Assembly: GCA_013176395.1 (NCBI GenBank)
Contig: JABMLP010000009.1
Span: 1,674,001-1,738,000 of the forward strand
Direction of reading: 5' to 3'
Origin: Venturia oleaginea
Lineage: Eukaryota; Ascomycota; Dothideomycetes; Venturiales; Venturiaceae
DNA: 64,000 nt
In this document: positions 23,051 to 34,023 of the stretch, piece by piece
Layout: each line of letters starts with the position of its first letter
Position numbering within the stretch: the first letter of the stretch is position 1
Program-made: the position numbers and the translations under genes
Notes under the pieces: generated by a model
Database searches by the model: none
Told to the model about the DNA's origin: nothing
The model's input: only the letters and a program-made list of their open reading frames with translations

Positions 23051-23491
23051 TCAGGGGGAGCATTGTGTCCAATCATAAGTTTTCGCGTTCTGTCCCTCCT
23101 GGTTGCAACATTGCCCATATGCGTTTATAAATTTTTCATCCATCCGACACTACAAAAGAACAATGACAACAAAAGTCAGTAAGCGATCAATGCCAGCGAG
23201 GTTTCAATATGGATAGATGGTGATAAATGGTCCTGGACTTACCGCTGCTTTAGCATTAATTGTTACCACAGTTCCGTACTGTCCACAGCAGTATTTTGAA
23301 GCATCGGGCTTCCAAGCGTTACCGGCTTTGGGGTTGCAGCAGCCGCGCGATTGAAGAGCGAGAGGATTCGCATCGGAAGCTGTTGTGAGACTGCGAAGTT
23401 TTAGTTGAAAAATCTGTTGATAATTGTTTGACATGCTTGCTTACCACAGAAGTTGTCCCAAGATAGTAAAGGTGAGGCCGGTGAGACGCAT
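23051..23491 (-). CDS. Cysteine-rich small secreted protein, 97 residues
   Basis: Three short exons, 23491-23445, 23390-23243 and 23149-23051, splice in frame with good signals (GTAAGC...TTCGCAG and GTAAGT...TTGTAG). The product starts MRLTGLTFTILGQLLCLT, a signal peptide with predicted cleavage around residue 20. The mature part has eight cysteines arranged CC (33-34), CC (50-51), C (66), CC (79-80), C (95). Key segments are SRGCCNPKAG, KYCCGQYGTV, AACRMDEKF, GQCCNQEGQ and DWTQCSP. Even Cys number, tiny size and signal peptide make it a good candidate apoplastic effector or other secreted disulfide-rich protein. It is not a hydrophobin: spacing is wrong and hydrophobicity is low. No single exon is long enough to stand out as an open frame. 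Function unknown. Confidence 0.72.
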
Positions 23492-24729
23492 GTTTTAAAT
23501 GGTCTGGGCAAGAGCGTCGAGTCTTTGGGAATAAGGATGACTTCAAGAAGATATTGTAACTGAATGCTTTGTGTTTGGTAGGAGGCTGAGGGTCGGGGAG
23601 GTTGCGCTCTACATACAATCTTTATAGTATCTGGGCCAAAGAACTTAGATTCGGTATCCCTGTTGCAATCCTATTTACTACGTGAAATCGTGCGGAGGTG
23701 TACTACCAGAATCCACCGAGGTGTAAACGATTGAAATTACTTTCTCGTAGTATTGTCGTACTCGAGTCAATCCAGACGATTTCAAAAACTTGTAAATAGA
23801 ATTTGAGAGTCTCTACTGTACCCTTATCCTCGTCGTCCTACTATTAGGTAAGTATCTATAAGTAGAGTCATTGAAAGTATATAGAGAGAAGAATAATTCA
23901 TAGATAGAGACGGAGTAAACTACGAGATTATAGCCGAGGCTTCCAAAAATATTGATGAGTTGAAGGAAACAGAATGAGGCTGTGAATAGTGCATTCAGAG
24001 ACAACGAGGACAAACGCAAGTCGGACTGACTTGATTTCGGAGCAGCCAAGACACCAAGTAGACTCGCACTGTCGATCAAACACGTCACTTAACGCCGTTT
24101 GAAGATTTTCGTTTACTACTACGTAGTATCCGGGTTATTAAAAGTTAGTACAGCACAGGAAGCAGAATCCTTGTGGCCATTATACTTAATTCTACTTCTG
24201 CAAGTATCAGTACTACACCTGTGGAGTTCGTAGGTAAATTTAGGAACGTCCACCAGAAGTTTCGACGCAAGAGCCACGACAAGGATGCCGATTAACCTTT
24301 AATAGCCCAGCTACCACAGTATAATCTTCCCTTCAATGGCGTAACTCCCTACTGTGTAATCTCAATAAGAATTCTATTAAGGGATCTCCACAACGAAACG
24401 TACTTATGAGAATTTGAGAGGGTGATCTGATCTTTGGAAACTTTTTACCTCTATAGGCATGGCTGTCGATCGAACAACTACGGCCCGACTGTATAAAAGA
24501 GCCGGGAAGAAAAGGGATAGAATGGTACAGCAATTGGTCGGCAAAATTGCCCAATAACGGAAGGACCAATGCCCACTCGTGACCCAAACAAGGCATTACA
24601 ACACTAAATTAAGAGCTATATGAAGATTCTATAGCTTTATTATATAGGTAAGGTAGCTTCTGCAAAGCGTGATGTTAGGCTAGCTACAATAGTGACGGAA
24701 TATCAAGAGAATCGCCGATTCGGCGTAAT
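23492..24729. other. Intergenic, no gene supported
   Basis: Upstream of the 97-residue secreted protein and downstream of the decayed transporter. AT-rich in places. The minus-strand open frames near 23,813-24,088 and 24,333-24,596 have no motif I recognise. Confidence 0.45.
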
Positions 24730-25461
24730 ATATTAAGCCTTGAATTAGAGGCCACTTCGGCAAGTTAACACGGTACTCGCCACGCAAGTTGGCGGAAGTG
24801 AAACGACTGCGCCAGAAAAGAAGCCCTAGATGATGGAGATCGTAACAAGTGGTCCGATGCTGTGAATTGGGACCCAGACGAGAATCATGGTCGCGGCGAC
24901 GACGATGGATGGAGCCTGGCATTCAAAGGTCCTGATCGATCAGATATGAGATTGGGAATGATTCGCCCAATCACGCTTCCGGCGTCAACGAAGGAGATGA
25001 TGTCGTGCACTGGAAGATACTTGATGTTGAAATGAGTTGAGATGGCCCAGGATTCGAGAGAGTCAAAGTAGTCGAACCAGCCCAAGAAAGAAGAATATTC
25101 CGATGACATATAACGCGAAGGCCGGTTCTCGGAGCGCACGGAACTCGATTCGACATGATCGTCGTCGAGGTGGATTCCGCGTTCGGCGCAGGAGTGAGGA
25201 GGCGAAAAGCGTCGTGAAAGAGATGGGGGCGAGGATACGGATGGCCGATGGAAATCCGAGATGAGGGATCATGAAGGACAGAAAAACTGGGTACAAAAAT
25301 CCTGCTATTGGTGTCCAAGTGGAGCCATGGTGTAAGACCAGCATCAGCGGGTGGATATGTTTTAGCGACATCATCACCTTCGATGTTGAGCGGTGGTAAT
25401 ATTTTGTCGCCGTGGATAGTGGTGTGTCATCTGGATTCAGAGGACCCGATTTTATCTCCAT
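24730..25461 (-). pseudogene. Decayed MFS monocarboxylate-type transporter fragment
   Basis: Read on the minus strand, three frames in succession give one MFS-like protein. The first gives LGFPSAIRILAPISF and then FRALREPAFALYVIGIFFFLG. After a frameshift near 25,080 comes DSLESWAISTHFNIKYLP with SFVDAGSVIGRIIPNLISD. After another near 24,915 comes APSIVVAATMILVWVP, then an in-frame TAG where a Tyr (TAC/TAT) is expected, then GFFSGAVVSLPP. The order matches transmembrane helices 6-10 of fungal MCT-like transporters. The N-terminal half and the C-terminus are missing. Two frameshifts and a nonsense codon make it non-functional; the sequence still aligns closely enough by eye to suggest fairly recent loss. 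Confidence 0.75.
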
Positions 25462-27200
25462 AAATGCTCTTTTGCTGTGTGAAGACGTCCTAGATCAAGA
25501 ATCGTGTTGAGCGCGTGTGAGAGCGTGAAGGGAAGCTCAATAAGATATGGCTAATAGAAACTAACCAATGAAAAGGACGGATGTAAATCACTGTCGGCGA
25601 TGCATACTTTTGGGATACTGTGGTGGCTGAGCAGATGGGCAAAGATGTGTAAAGAGAATGAATACTAGCCAGTTGGATAGATAAGCGTTATGGAGATTGC
25701 ACAATACCCCGGCAGACACTTTGCGTGTGGAGAACGGATAATTGAGGCACGAACGACTTTGAGGCATCGCCAGAGGGTTACTCAAAGCTGATCGTGATCA
25801 ACCTATCAGGCCTGACGAGCGGATCTTCGGGCGCCGAGACCAGACAGTGCTTCAGATAATGACAGTCTTTTGAGCCAGATAGTTCGAATTGTGAGTCGAC
25901 GGAGCTGTAGTGGGGAATACAACATCTTGTAACTCGATTAAATCATGTTCTCATTCCACGGCACATCAAGAAGTGCAGTCGCCGGAAGACTTGCCCAAGA
26001 AGCCAGAAAACAAAGAGGTTTCCAATTTGGGTGTCAAAGTCGCGTAAACGTTCTTGACCATAGCGTTGTCGTTTCCGAGAAGTGAGCCCGTCAACTTGCA
26101 AATCAGTCACGGTACTTGGACACAATGCTGCAACCAAGGATCTATACCTATTAGCAGCTGTTCTCCTTAACTTACACATTTGAGGAGGCCAATGCCAAAT
26201 CTGACGACCCGAACAGGGCTCCACTGAGTGAAGCACATGGATGAAGGTTGTACACGAAAAGACTGTAATTGAGCTTCAGGTACTCGTGGCTTCAAGAGTT
26301 GACTTCAAGATGCTTTCACACCCATCTCTCACCTGCTTGATGAAATTGCCGGCACCCTTCACGTCATTCACATGCCTTTCCGAATCTCATAGCCTCATCG
26401 TGCAGTACTTTGGCTTCTTCGAAAGGCAGGCCTGACTCGAAGTCGCGCCAACTTTGATTGATGATGCTTCTCGCATCAAAAGCATCTGGCCAGTCCATGG
26501 TACCACGCAATTGGTTGTATAATTGAGTTCTGATGGTGTTTTGACCTCCATCTTGGCATCGGAGCCCCGACGGCAAGTGGAACAGAAGTCCCTGGGAATG
26601 CAGTTGTCAATCGTGCAATGGCTTGACGTTGCATTGTAGAGGAGGAGATGGAAAGGGGTTGAATGTTGAAGAGAGACGTGCCAAGAAGTGCGGGCGGAGA
26701 GTGACCCTTCCTCGCCCTCTGCTCCACCTTACCTCTGTTACTCGATCTCCAATTGGAAGTGCCGAATTGTGTTACACATCCCAAATAACACCCTACTCCG
26801 TTTCCTCATCTGACTAGCTAGTATTGGGGCTTTCTCACTCCGAGACAACCACTGAGTTATCTATTGGGCAAAACTAGAAGACGTCTCAAACCGCACTAAT
26901 GATCGCTATGCGCGATTGATAATCGATTAACTCACTGCTAAGCTACAAGCCCTATTGGTAAATCGCAACAATGGGGACGTCTAAATGCTATGATAGGACA
27001 TTGTGGCAGGTGTCTGGTCTCGTGGAGGCCTTTGATATAGCACCGACATGGGAAAGAAGGCTGAAAGCACTCAATCTCAATGCAAAGCCTGTTTGAGGAG
27101 CTCATCATGAAAGGCAAGGTCAAGCAACAGAATATGGATACAAGAGGTTATGATCAGCTACATTGGCACAGCACGACAAAGCTTTCAGTCTCATTTCACA
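25462..27200. other. Intergenic with unresolved minus-strand open frames
   Basis: Between 26,364 and 26,784 overlapping minus-strand frames give protein-like pieces (LRGTMDWPDAFDARSIINQ, SWRDFESGLPFEEAKVLHD) and further left NFIKQVRDGCESILKSTLEA. I could not find a splice model joining them with a start and stop, so this may be a decayed or multi-exon gene. The rest shows nothing. Confidence 0.4.
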
Positions 27201-27642
27201 ATGCACCTCAACCAGTTCACAGTACTTGCTATCCTCAGCTATTGGTACGTGCAGCTCTCTTCAGCTTCGATTTCCCAGCTAACATCTCATCAGTGCTTCC
27301 ATCATCGCTCACCAAGGCCATGCGGGAAATGCAAATGTAGCCGTCACTTTCAAGCACAGCGTCGACTCCATCGCAAATTCCGCCGCTCATCCAGTCAAGC
27401 AGCGCGATATCGAACAAGCTGATGCTGCTCTCGACACTTCCGAAGCCGCCGCCAAGAAACGTGATGTCGATGAGGGGGGCGCTGTCAAAATTGATGCTAC
27501 ATCTTCAGACGCCGCCAAAGAAAGGAAGAAGAAGAAGCAGCGCAAAGGGAAAAAGAAGGGAAAGAAAAGTCGAGTTGTTGATGGGATTGAGGATGTAGAG
27601 GAACTGGAGAGGCGTGATGCTGACGAGAGGGTTGAGCCATAA
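27201..27642 (+). CDS. Small secreted Lys-rich protein with Kex2-like sites
   Basis: Predicted 130 residues, exons 27201-27244 and 27294-27642; the intron (GTACGT, branch GCTAAC, end CATCAG) falls inside the signal peptide, MHLNQFTVLAILSYC-ASIIAHQG. The mature chain has dibasic or similar sites each followed by Asp and acidic residues: VKQRDIEQ, AKKRDVDEG and LERRDADER. Between the last two lies a strongly basic stretch, ERKKKKQRKGKKKGKKSR (about residues 88-105). There are no cysteines after the signal region. The design suggests proteolytic processing by Kex2 in the Golgi, or a basic protein interacting with cell wall or nucleic acid. No family recognised. Confidence 0.65.
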
Positions 27643-29529
27643 AAGTCGTCTTCTTGGTATTGATGGGGAGTGATTAGATTTGGGATTCTGTCTGATTCTG
27701 TCGTTATCGTGGAAATTAGTCTCTCGTCGAGCTTTAATATTCATAGTTGATTACAATTGTTGGATGTTACAGTCTGCTCTCTTGTCACCACCCATTGAAG
27801 TGCCGGTGCCGTGAATTCAATCCTGCCAATTCTGTATGAGGAAATTAGTAAGACGGTGACAACATCGAGATTTAGCCACTTATCCGTAAGCAAACCCAAT
27901 AGCTGAGAAGGGAGGAGTACCTAATGACCAAGCCTGATCACTGTGGCCCTCCGCTGGATCACGGATTACCTCATTCGGCCTAACTCGATCAGCCAATCCT
28001 TTCTTAGATGACAATTCCTGTCCCACCACTCACAGTCAACGAAATCTACTGATGAACGCCACCGCAGTCCGCTACACTCCTCTACCCTAAGCGCCTTCAG
28101 ACGCCATCCTGTCAGATGTTGGAAGACGAAGAAATGACTGATTTCGACACGAAACGTCGCGTAACCTGCCTACCGATCCTACAATATCGAGCGCATGAGG
28201 AGCAACCACCACCATCATGGCGGCAGTCGCTACATCAACTACCAAACAAGAGAATGGAAACCGTGTTCAGCGTCGTGGATTAAGGGGAGCGACCACGCGC
28301 GATGAAAGAATGACAAAGGACGTCTGGAAGATTGACGCGTATGCGCTCGAGGAACGTTCGATGAACGCAGGCATAGCACCGTGATCATGGTGTCTGCATT
28401 ACTGATAAAGACTAGGCTACGAAAGCCCCTCTAGATCCAGGCACAACTCATATATCAGAGCGGCCAGGCGCGAGTGGGTGTAAACGACGAGGGAGCTATA
28501 AACGCGAAATCCAACAGGGTCCCTGCATCACACAAAAAAGCAGAACAGGACAAGACTCCCTGCGACGTGCCGAGGCGGACTTGGATCGCTAATTTGGAGA
28601 TTCTCCGAAGTGGCCTTCGCCAAGAAGGTAACGTTGTCTACGCTCTGATGGGTCGATGGCAAGCATTTGGAGCCTCTTCCCTATATGCTTCGCGGGAAGG
28701 TACGAGATATATTGACCACTTTTAGCCCATTTTTGTTCTGAAGGGTGAGGATCACGTCCCATGTTCTGTTTAGTAAATGTGGCGTGTCTCAACCTCCACG
28801 AAATAGCCAGAGCGCCGTTGGAACAGATCGCGTTTCGGTTGTGCTGGGTAGCAACCACATTTCTTGGTGTATTATTGAGAGCCACTCGGGTTTCTCACCT
28901 GCATCTACATCTTCACCTCATCTTTGACAAAGCTTGACCGTTTTTAAACCAAGAAGTATTCATAGTCGATATCCAGTCGGGGAAAATGTCTTCTCACTCT
29001 TATATCACGCTGCCACGCGACCAACAATAGCCTCTACGGTCTCAGATGGCCATGGTCAAGGAAAGTTGCCCTGTTTCGCCTGTCATCGAACATGAGAAAC
29101 GAATCCTTCAGTAATTGACAGAACTTGGCGTTTGCATTTTTCCTCAATCATCCTCTCTGCTGAGTGAGTGCTGACCGCAGAAGTGTTTCTCGCTTCTTCC
29201 TCGCGAATACCACACTCTGCCGTCATGAAAGCATGGTTTCACGCCTGGTAAGTGCTCCCAGCTATCATACTGCCAAGTCAGGTGAAGCCAGCTTCGCGAC
29301 ATTCGGGCACCCTCAGAGCTTCTATATAGACTTGCAGGAGAGGCTGCAGGAGATGGCAATTCATAATATTAGCAGTCTCACAATCCTTTACCTACCTCCG
29401 ATTCATTTTATTCATTCGCTTTGATAGCGACTACTTTGATAGCATACGTTCTGTAATACCACTTGCTGTGCAAGTAAGCTTCTTTTGTTTATTGCATATT
29501 TTTCAATTCGTCAAATCCATCTATCAACC
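27643..29529. other. Intergenic, no firm gene
   Basis: A 55-codon frame at about 28,217-28,384 (MAAVATSTTKQENGNRVQR..., highly basic then acidic) might be a first exon, but no continuation is convincing. Other frames at 28,474-28,725 and 28,745-28,927 show no motif. Confidence 0.4.
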
Positions 29530-30827
29530 ATGAAGCAATCTATCCAATCCATTTTAGTCGCTCTTCTCCCCGCCTTCGTTGCGGCAGGACCTGGTAACAA
29601 ACACTTGATACTGCTTTCGATTCAACTTGCTAACTTGATAGGCATTAATCCAAACCCCAATGCCAACTTCGATCCAACCACGAGTCAAGGCACTTTCGGC
29701 CCCTTTGTTGCCGCACAAAGAGCCGCAGCCGGTGCAACTGGTGGACCAACGGGACCCATCGACGAGAGAACCAAGCAGGCTATGCAACTTGCCATCAGCA
29801 ACTGGCAGACAGACACTGGCATCGTTTCGGCTTTCCAGAATGCTGGTCTCAACGCAATGGACGCTCAGCAATTCATGGGCATCGCCGATGGTGCTTTCAA
29901 GGCCGAAGTCGACGAGCTTTCGCAAAAGGCCGTCCTTGACAAAGTCATTGGCGACGATCCACGCGTTTCGATTGCCAACTTGACTCTTACCAATGGCGTA
30001 TTTCAATCTGTTGTAGATAACTTGCAGATCATGTCTATGCAAGGTACCAGCAAGGTCAACCTGATTGATGCCATCAACAAAGTCCGATGTGTTCAGATCT
30101 TGCCAAGTATCGATACTTATATGCTTGTGGCTGCTGAATATATCGGTCAGAATGCGCAGCAGCGACGTGCCGTCAGACCTGATGCCTGTGGCAATATTCT
30201 TGCGGCTGCCAGTGGGAATAGCACTGCCTTTCCCAATGTTCCGGTGAGTTGTCATCGTATTCATTCCTATTCAGTCACTAATTCTATTCCCAGGGTACTC
30301 CAAACGGCAGCCCACAAGGAAAAGGAGACGGTCAAGTCTCTGGCGTTCCAAACGCATGCATGTCGGGTGTTGGAAGTGGTAAGTCAAGTCCCCCATGATC
30401 TCAGCAAACCATTTACTAATCATGCCCCTCAGGTCTTCCAGGAAGCCAAACCCAAGCAGCCGGTAACTCTACAGGTAATGGTAACAATAATAACAACAAC
30501 AACGGCAACAACAATGATAACAATAATAACAACAACGGTAACAATAACAATGCAAACGGAAACTCTGCCCCCGTAGCGTCTCCCCTACCCAACACCACGA
30601 CTCCACAACTCGGCGGTATCATCCCCGGCTCTGGAAACGGAAATTCCAATTCAACGTCTGGATCTGGCAGTGCCGCAGCGAGTGGGACGACGCCTCAGGC
30701 CGCTGGGACGGCGGCGAAGGGGAAGAAAGCTAAGAAGGCGAAGAAGGCAAAGAAAGCTGCTAATGCTGGAGGGGCGTTGGCGGCTTTATTGGGGAAGAAC
30801 GCGGCGGCAAGGAAGGTGAGGGTGTAA
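29530..30827 (+). CDS. Secreted protein with Asn-rich linker and Lys-rich C-terminus
   Basis: Predicted 381 residues in four exons: 29530-29593, 29642-30243, 30294-30378 and 30433-30827. All donors are GT, the acceptors end TAG, CAG and CAG, and phases join. The N-terminus is a signal peptide (SILVALLPAFVAAGPG). Residues of about 30-215 form a helical globular domain containing GTFGPFVAAQRAAAG, AMQLAISNWQTDTG, GVFQSVVDNLQIMS and CVQILPSIDTYMLVA, with few cysteines. Then come Gly/Asn-rich repeats of NNNN type, a Ser/Gly/Thr-rich part and a tail with KGKKAKKAKKAKKAA just before the end. I do not recognise a named domain. The low-complexity tail resembles cell-wall or DNA/RNA-binding extensions. 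Confidence 0.75.
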
Positions 30828-31184
30828 AGCCGATGTTTTGAGACTGGGTTCGGTATTATCTTCAACGGAAGACAGGAGGGGTGAGATTATGTGAGTAATT
30901 GTTATTCGGGAGAGGTGTATGTACAGTTTCTGTATGTTTGGAGATGAGCATATACAACAACACGAGTAGTTCCAAACATTGCGTTTCTCCTCTTCCCCAC
31001 TGTCTCTTTTTCCCAGAAGAAGAGACAGGATTCTTTCGGGCTGCCGAAAGATGAGGGGATGTAACCACAGATGGAATCAACAAAAACATCCATCAACCCT
31101 TTTTCAGAAACAAAAACAAACAACCCTCCTAGATTTAAAACAAAAAGCGAATGGGGGAATCAGAAATCATCCATTTTATCCATC
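30828..31184. other. Short convergent 3' region
   Basis: Lies between the stop of the secreted protein (plus) and the stop of the small membrane protein (minus). Only UTR-like sequence. Confidence 0.5.
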
Positions 31185-31699
31185 TCATCTCCTACGAGAA
31201 GAAGAATCAGATTCGTAACTTCCAACGGCCTTTTGCAAGTCTTCCAGCGACTCGCCGCTCCCGTACGCATCGAGGAGCGTTTGATATCTTTTATCGGTTT
31301 CGTCAAGGTCTTTTTTTTTACTGGCGCGGAGGGAAGCTTGGTGGCCGCGGAACTCGAGGGCGGCGGCGGTGGAGAGGGCGATGGCTGTTGCGCCGACTAC
31401 GGACCTGGGGATTGTTAGGGAGAGTGATGCGTTATATATCTTATTTTGAAAACAGTGTATGTGGGTATTTGTAGCATATTCAAAGTGAAATTATTGAGGA
31501 TTGTTGGTTTATTCAATGGGATGGGAGGGAAGGGGACGTAGTCTTACCATTTCGTCCCTCGGCCGATCTTGGATACTGAGGCGTTCATGCTTGGTGATGA
31601 TGATGTGGCGTTGGCGAGACGAGGTGCATTTAGTGTTGCACTTGATTTTACAGCACCCGTGTGGAAGAGAGCTCGTTGTCCCTCGGGTCTCGATGTCAT
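31185..31699 (-). CDS. Small protein with one hydrophobic segment
   Basis: Predicted 123 residues, exons 31699-31548 and 31404-31185, joined through a split Trp codon (GTKW-SVVGATAIALS). The first half is hydrophilic and Ser/Ala/Asn-rich (MTSRPEGQRALFHTGAV). Residues of about 52-65 form a weak transmembrane-like stretch (SVVGATAIALSTAAAL). The C-terminal half is charged and helical (LDETDKRYQTLLDAYG). Small single-pass fungal proteins of this shape are often mitochondrial or ER, but I see no specific signature. A longer in-frame extension upstream of 31,699 exists; I prefer the internal Met because the sequence before it is low complexity. Confidence 0.65.
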
Positions 31700-34023
31700 A
31701 GTATTATTGATGTTGATTGAATGAAGGAGGAAGTGGTGGCGAGAATCCCGAGACAAGTTTTGGAGATCAGCTTTCTCCGGGTTTTGGATTGGGGCTGGGC
31801 TCGTGATCCCACGTTGAGGCTGAGCTGTTTGAGTGGCGGCAGAACGGCAACAGATAGTTAATATGGAGATGGAGAAGGTTGGATGGGAGAGAGGGGAAGA
31901 TGAGTTGTAATAGAGTTGTGTTAAGGGCGTGCCAGACGCGTGGTTTGGATAATGTAGAGGGGTAGAGGGCACACGTCGCACACGACTATGATGCCAGAGG
32001 GCAGGGAAAATCTGGGGTCTGGGGAAGCGGCGGGTGATTCGAACGGAGATACCTTACCCTCACTTCCCTGCCTATCCGAGGTAAACCGCCAATTATATTG
32101 TTCAGGGGATCAGGGACCGAGATGTCAGCTTTGGTTGTGGAGTACGAACAACATCTTGATCTCCCAACTTTGGGACGTTATATGGTGACGGACAGGAGAT
32201 GGTTAGAAGACTGTGGTGTGATGTGATGTTTCGGATCATGTATGTTGTATGTTAAGCTTGTCAATGTCGTGCGGAACGAAACCGCTCGTCAGCGGGAGGC
32301 CGAGAGGAGTGGGGTAGTTCTATCCCCATATTGCCCGAGCACCTGAGAAAAGAGTGGGAGGATACTTTACGAACAGTGATATATGTTGATGAATGGTTAC
32401 TTTGCATAACAATTCCACAGTCTCTCCAGATTCCAAAGAACTATGATTGTAAGAAACTTACCTTCAATCGAGGATTAATGCTCCACCAGAAGGCATTTAC
32501 TAACACCTCGCCCTCGGTAATGTGTTCATGTATCGTTGGGATCGAGAACAATCTTGCGAAAGGGTTGATCGGTATTTTGAAGAGTCTGGAGCACCGGGGC
32601 GCTTACTGAAGCCGACCTCATACCACTATCAAGAAAGAGGATGGGCAAAAAGAGCTGACTACGGTGAGTTTCGAACTCACGACTAGAGCATCGTTAGCGT
32701 CGACGCAGGTACGTTAGGTAGTTCAGTACGAACCCTTTCGCGTTTTAACTGTGAGGCGAACGTGATAACCACTACCTAATCACTATGTTAGATGTGCGTC
32801 GACGATAGACAGGTGGGTGTGCGCTTACACTACGAGGCCATAGACGGCGGTTTCCATACCTATGGTGGATATAGAAAAGTGGAAGTGATTCTGAAGGGAA
32901 TAACAGTGCTGTGGGTCGGTTGGTTCTGTGGATCCATCTCCGAGAGACGGAGGGATCGAAGCTGCTAGAAATAAACCATGATTCATGGAACGGGGTGTAA
33001 ATTCAAGTGTTTGGGGAGACAAGGGGAGAAGATAGCGAGGAAAGTCACTCAAAGCGCTTTTGCTGGGTCCTACAGGTATCACACAGCAATTTCAACGCAT
33101 CGGATCTGCTAGTCTAGATACTGGCCGTAGAGAGGAGCATTATAGTGAAAGTATCGCCAGATTGGATGGTTAGTCGATCTAGCAGAAATGAGATGAATTT
33201 TGGTACTCCGCAGCTGTCAGAATACCATCATCGCTGTCACCGCTGTACGACAACTCACTTTCCACTATTCGACATATCTGTTCTCCTCACACTAATCATC
33301 TATTCGCACTTACAACTCAACCTCCACAACACCACAATCACCAATGTCCACACAAACCCCAGCAACCACAAAACCTCAACCAGGGAGAGCTCGCTCGATC
33401 CGCCGAGACTTGATCCAGCGGACCTCAATTCAAACTCTGAAATACAGTCACAGCGTCCATCATAAGATACAATGACAAACACCACACAAACCAACGACAC
33501 CCTCGACGCCCGCGCCATCCCTACCAAAAGAAATACTCAAACCTTCTGGACAGGCTCCATGTGAAAGTAGACTAGGCGAAGAAGGAGCGAGATGGACTCC
33601 GAGAGAGCTTGATTAAGTAGGAAGAGGAAATGGTATTCTGGGACCTTAGTTACAGGAATATTATACAAGATTCGTTCTGAAGGACGGAAAGTGGAAAGGC
33701 GAAGGTTTGCGCGGGGACAAGGACTTTTACTTTGTTGTTGTGGGTTGGGAGGATGGGATTGAGAGGAATTTATTGGATAGGAGTTAGAGTTGTAAGTGAG
33801 TGGGATAGATGGTACTTGTTATGAAGGGGATAGTGGAAGGCTTAGAATCTATCTTAGGTTGGGCGAATTATTTGGTCTTGGGGGGCTTTGTGGGGCGACG
33901 GGATGGTCAAGAGTCAATTATACCACTTTTGCTCTCCATAGATTTCGAAAGAAAATTTGGAGGAACGGTGCGTGTATATACTGTTGTTCCCAAACAAGCA
34001 GAAAGACTTCCTCTCCTTAGAAT
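31700..34023. other. Intergenic, apart from a tRNA-like locus
   Basis: Besides the tRNA-like structure at 32,656-32,843, several open frames (32,331-32,609 plus; 33,343-33,474 plus; 33,796-34,045 plus) have no recognisable domain, and I do not call them. Confidence 0.45.
32656..32843 (-). tRNA. tRNA-Val(CAC)-like locus interrupted by paired inserts; probably not functional
   Basis: Minus-strand reading shows pieces of a tRNA-Val(CAC): CGTAGTGTA (positions 7-14 like), then GTGGTTATCACG and anticodon stem-loop TTCGC-CTCACA, a 7-nt gttaaaa at the normal intron position, C-GCGAA-AGG, and finally T-arm GTGAG-TTCGAAA-CTCAC with acceptor strand CGTAGTC and A73. Two inserts split it: one in the D arm, one between the variable region and the T arm. 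The inserts are complementary in parts (ttaggta 32714-32720 with tacctaa 32773-32779; gcgtcgac 32697-32704 with gcgtcgac 32796-32803; atcgt 32690-32694 with acgat 32802-32806). The acceptor pairs only 5 of 7. It could be a decayed tRNA, a tRNA-derived element or a tRNA inside a larger foldback. Confidence 0.45.

Noticed and set aside
23051..23491. Hydrophobin assignment for the 8-Cys protein
   Set aside because: Hydrophobins have C-CC-C-C-CC-C spacing with long hydrophobic segments; this protein has CC-CC-C-CC-C and is hydrophilic.
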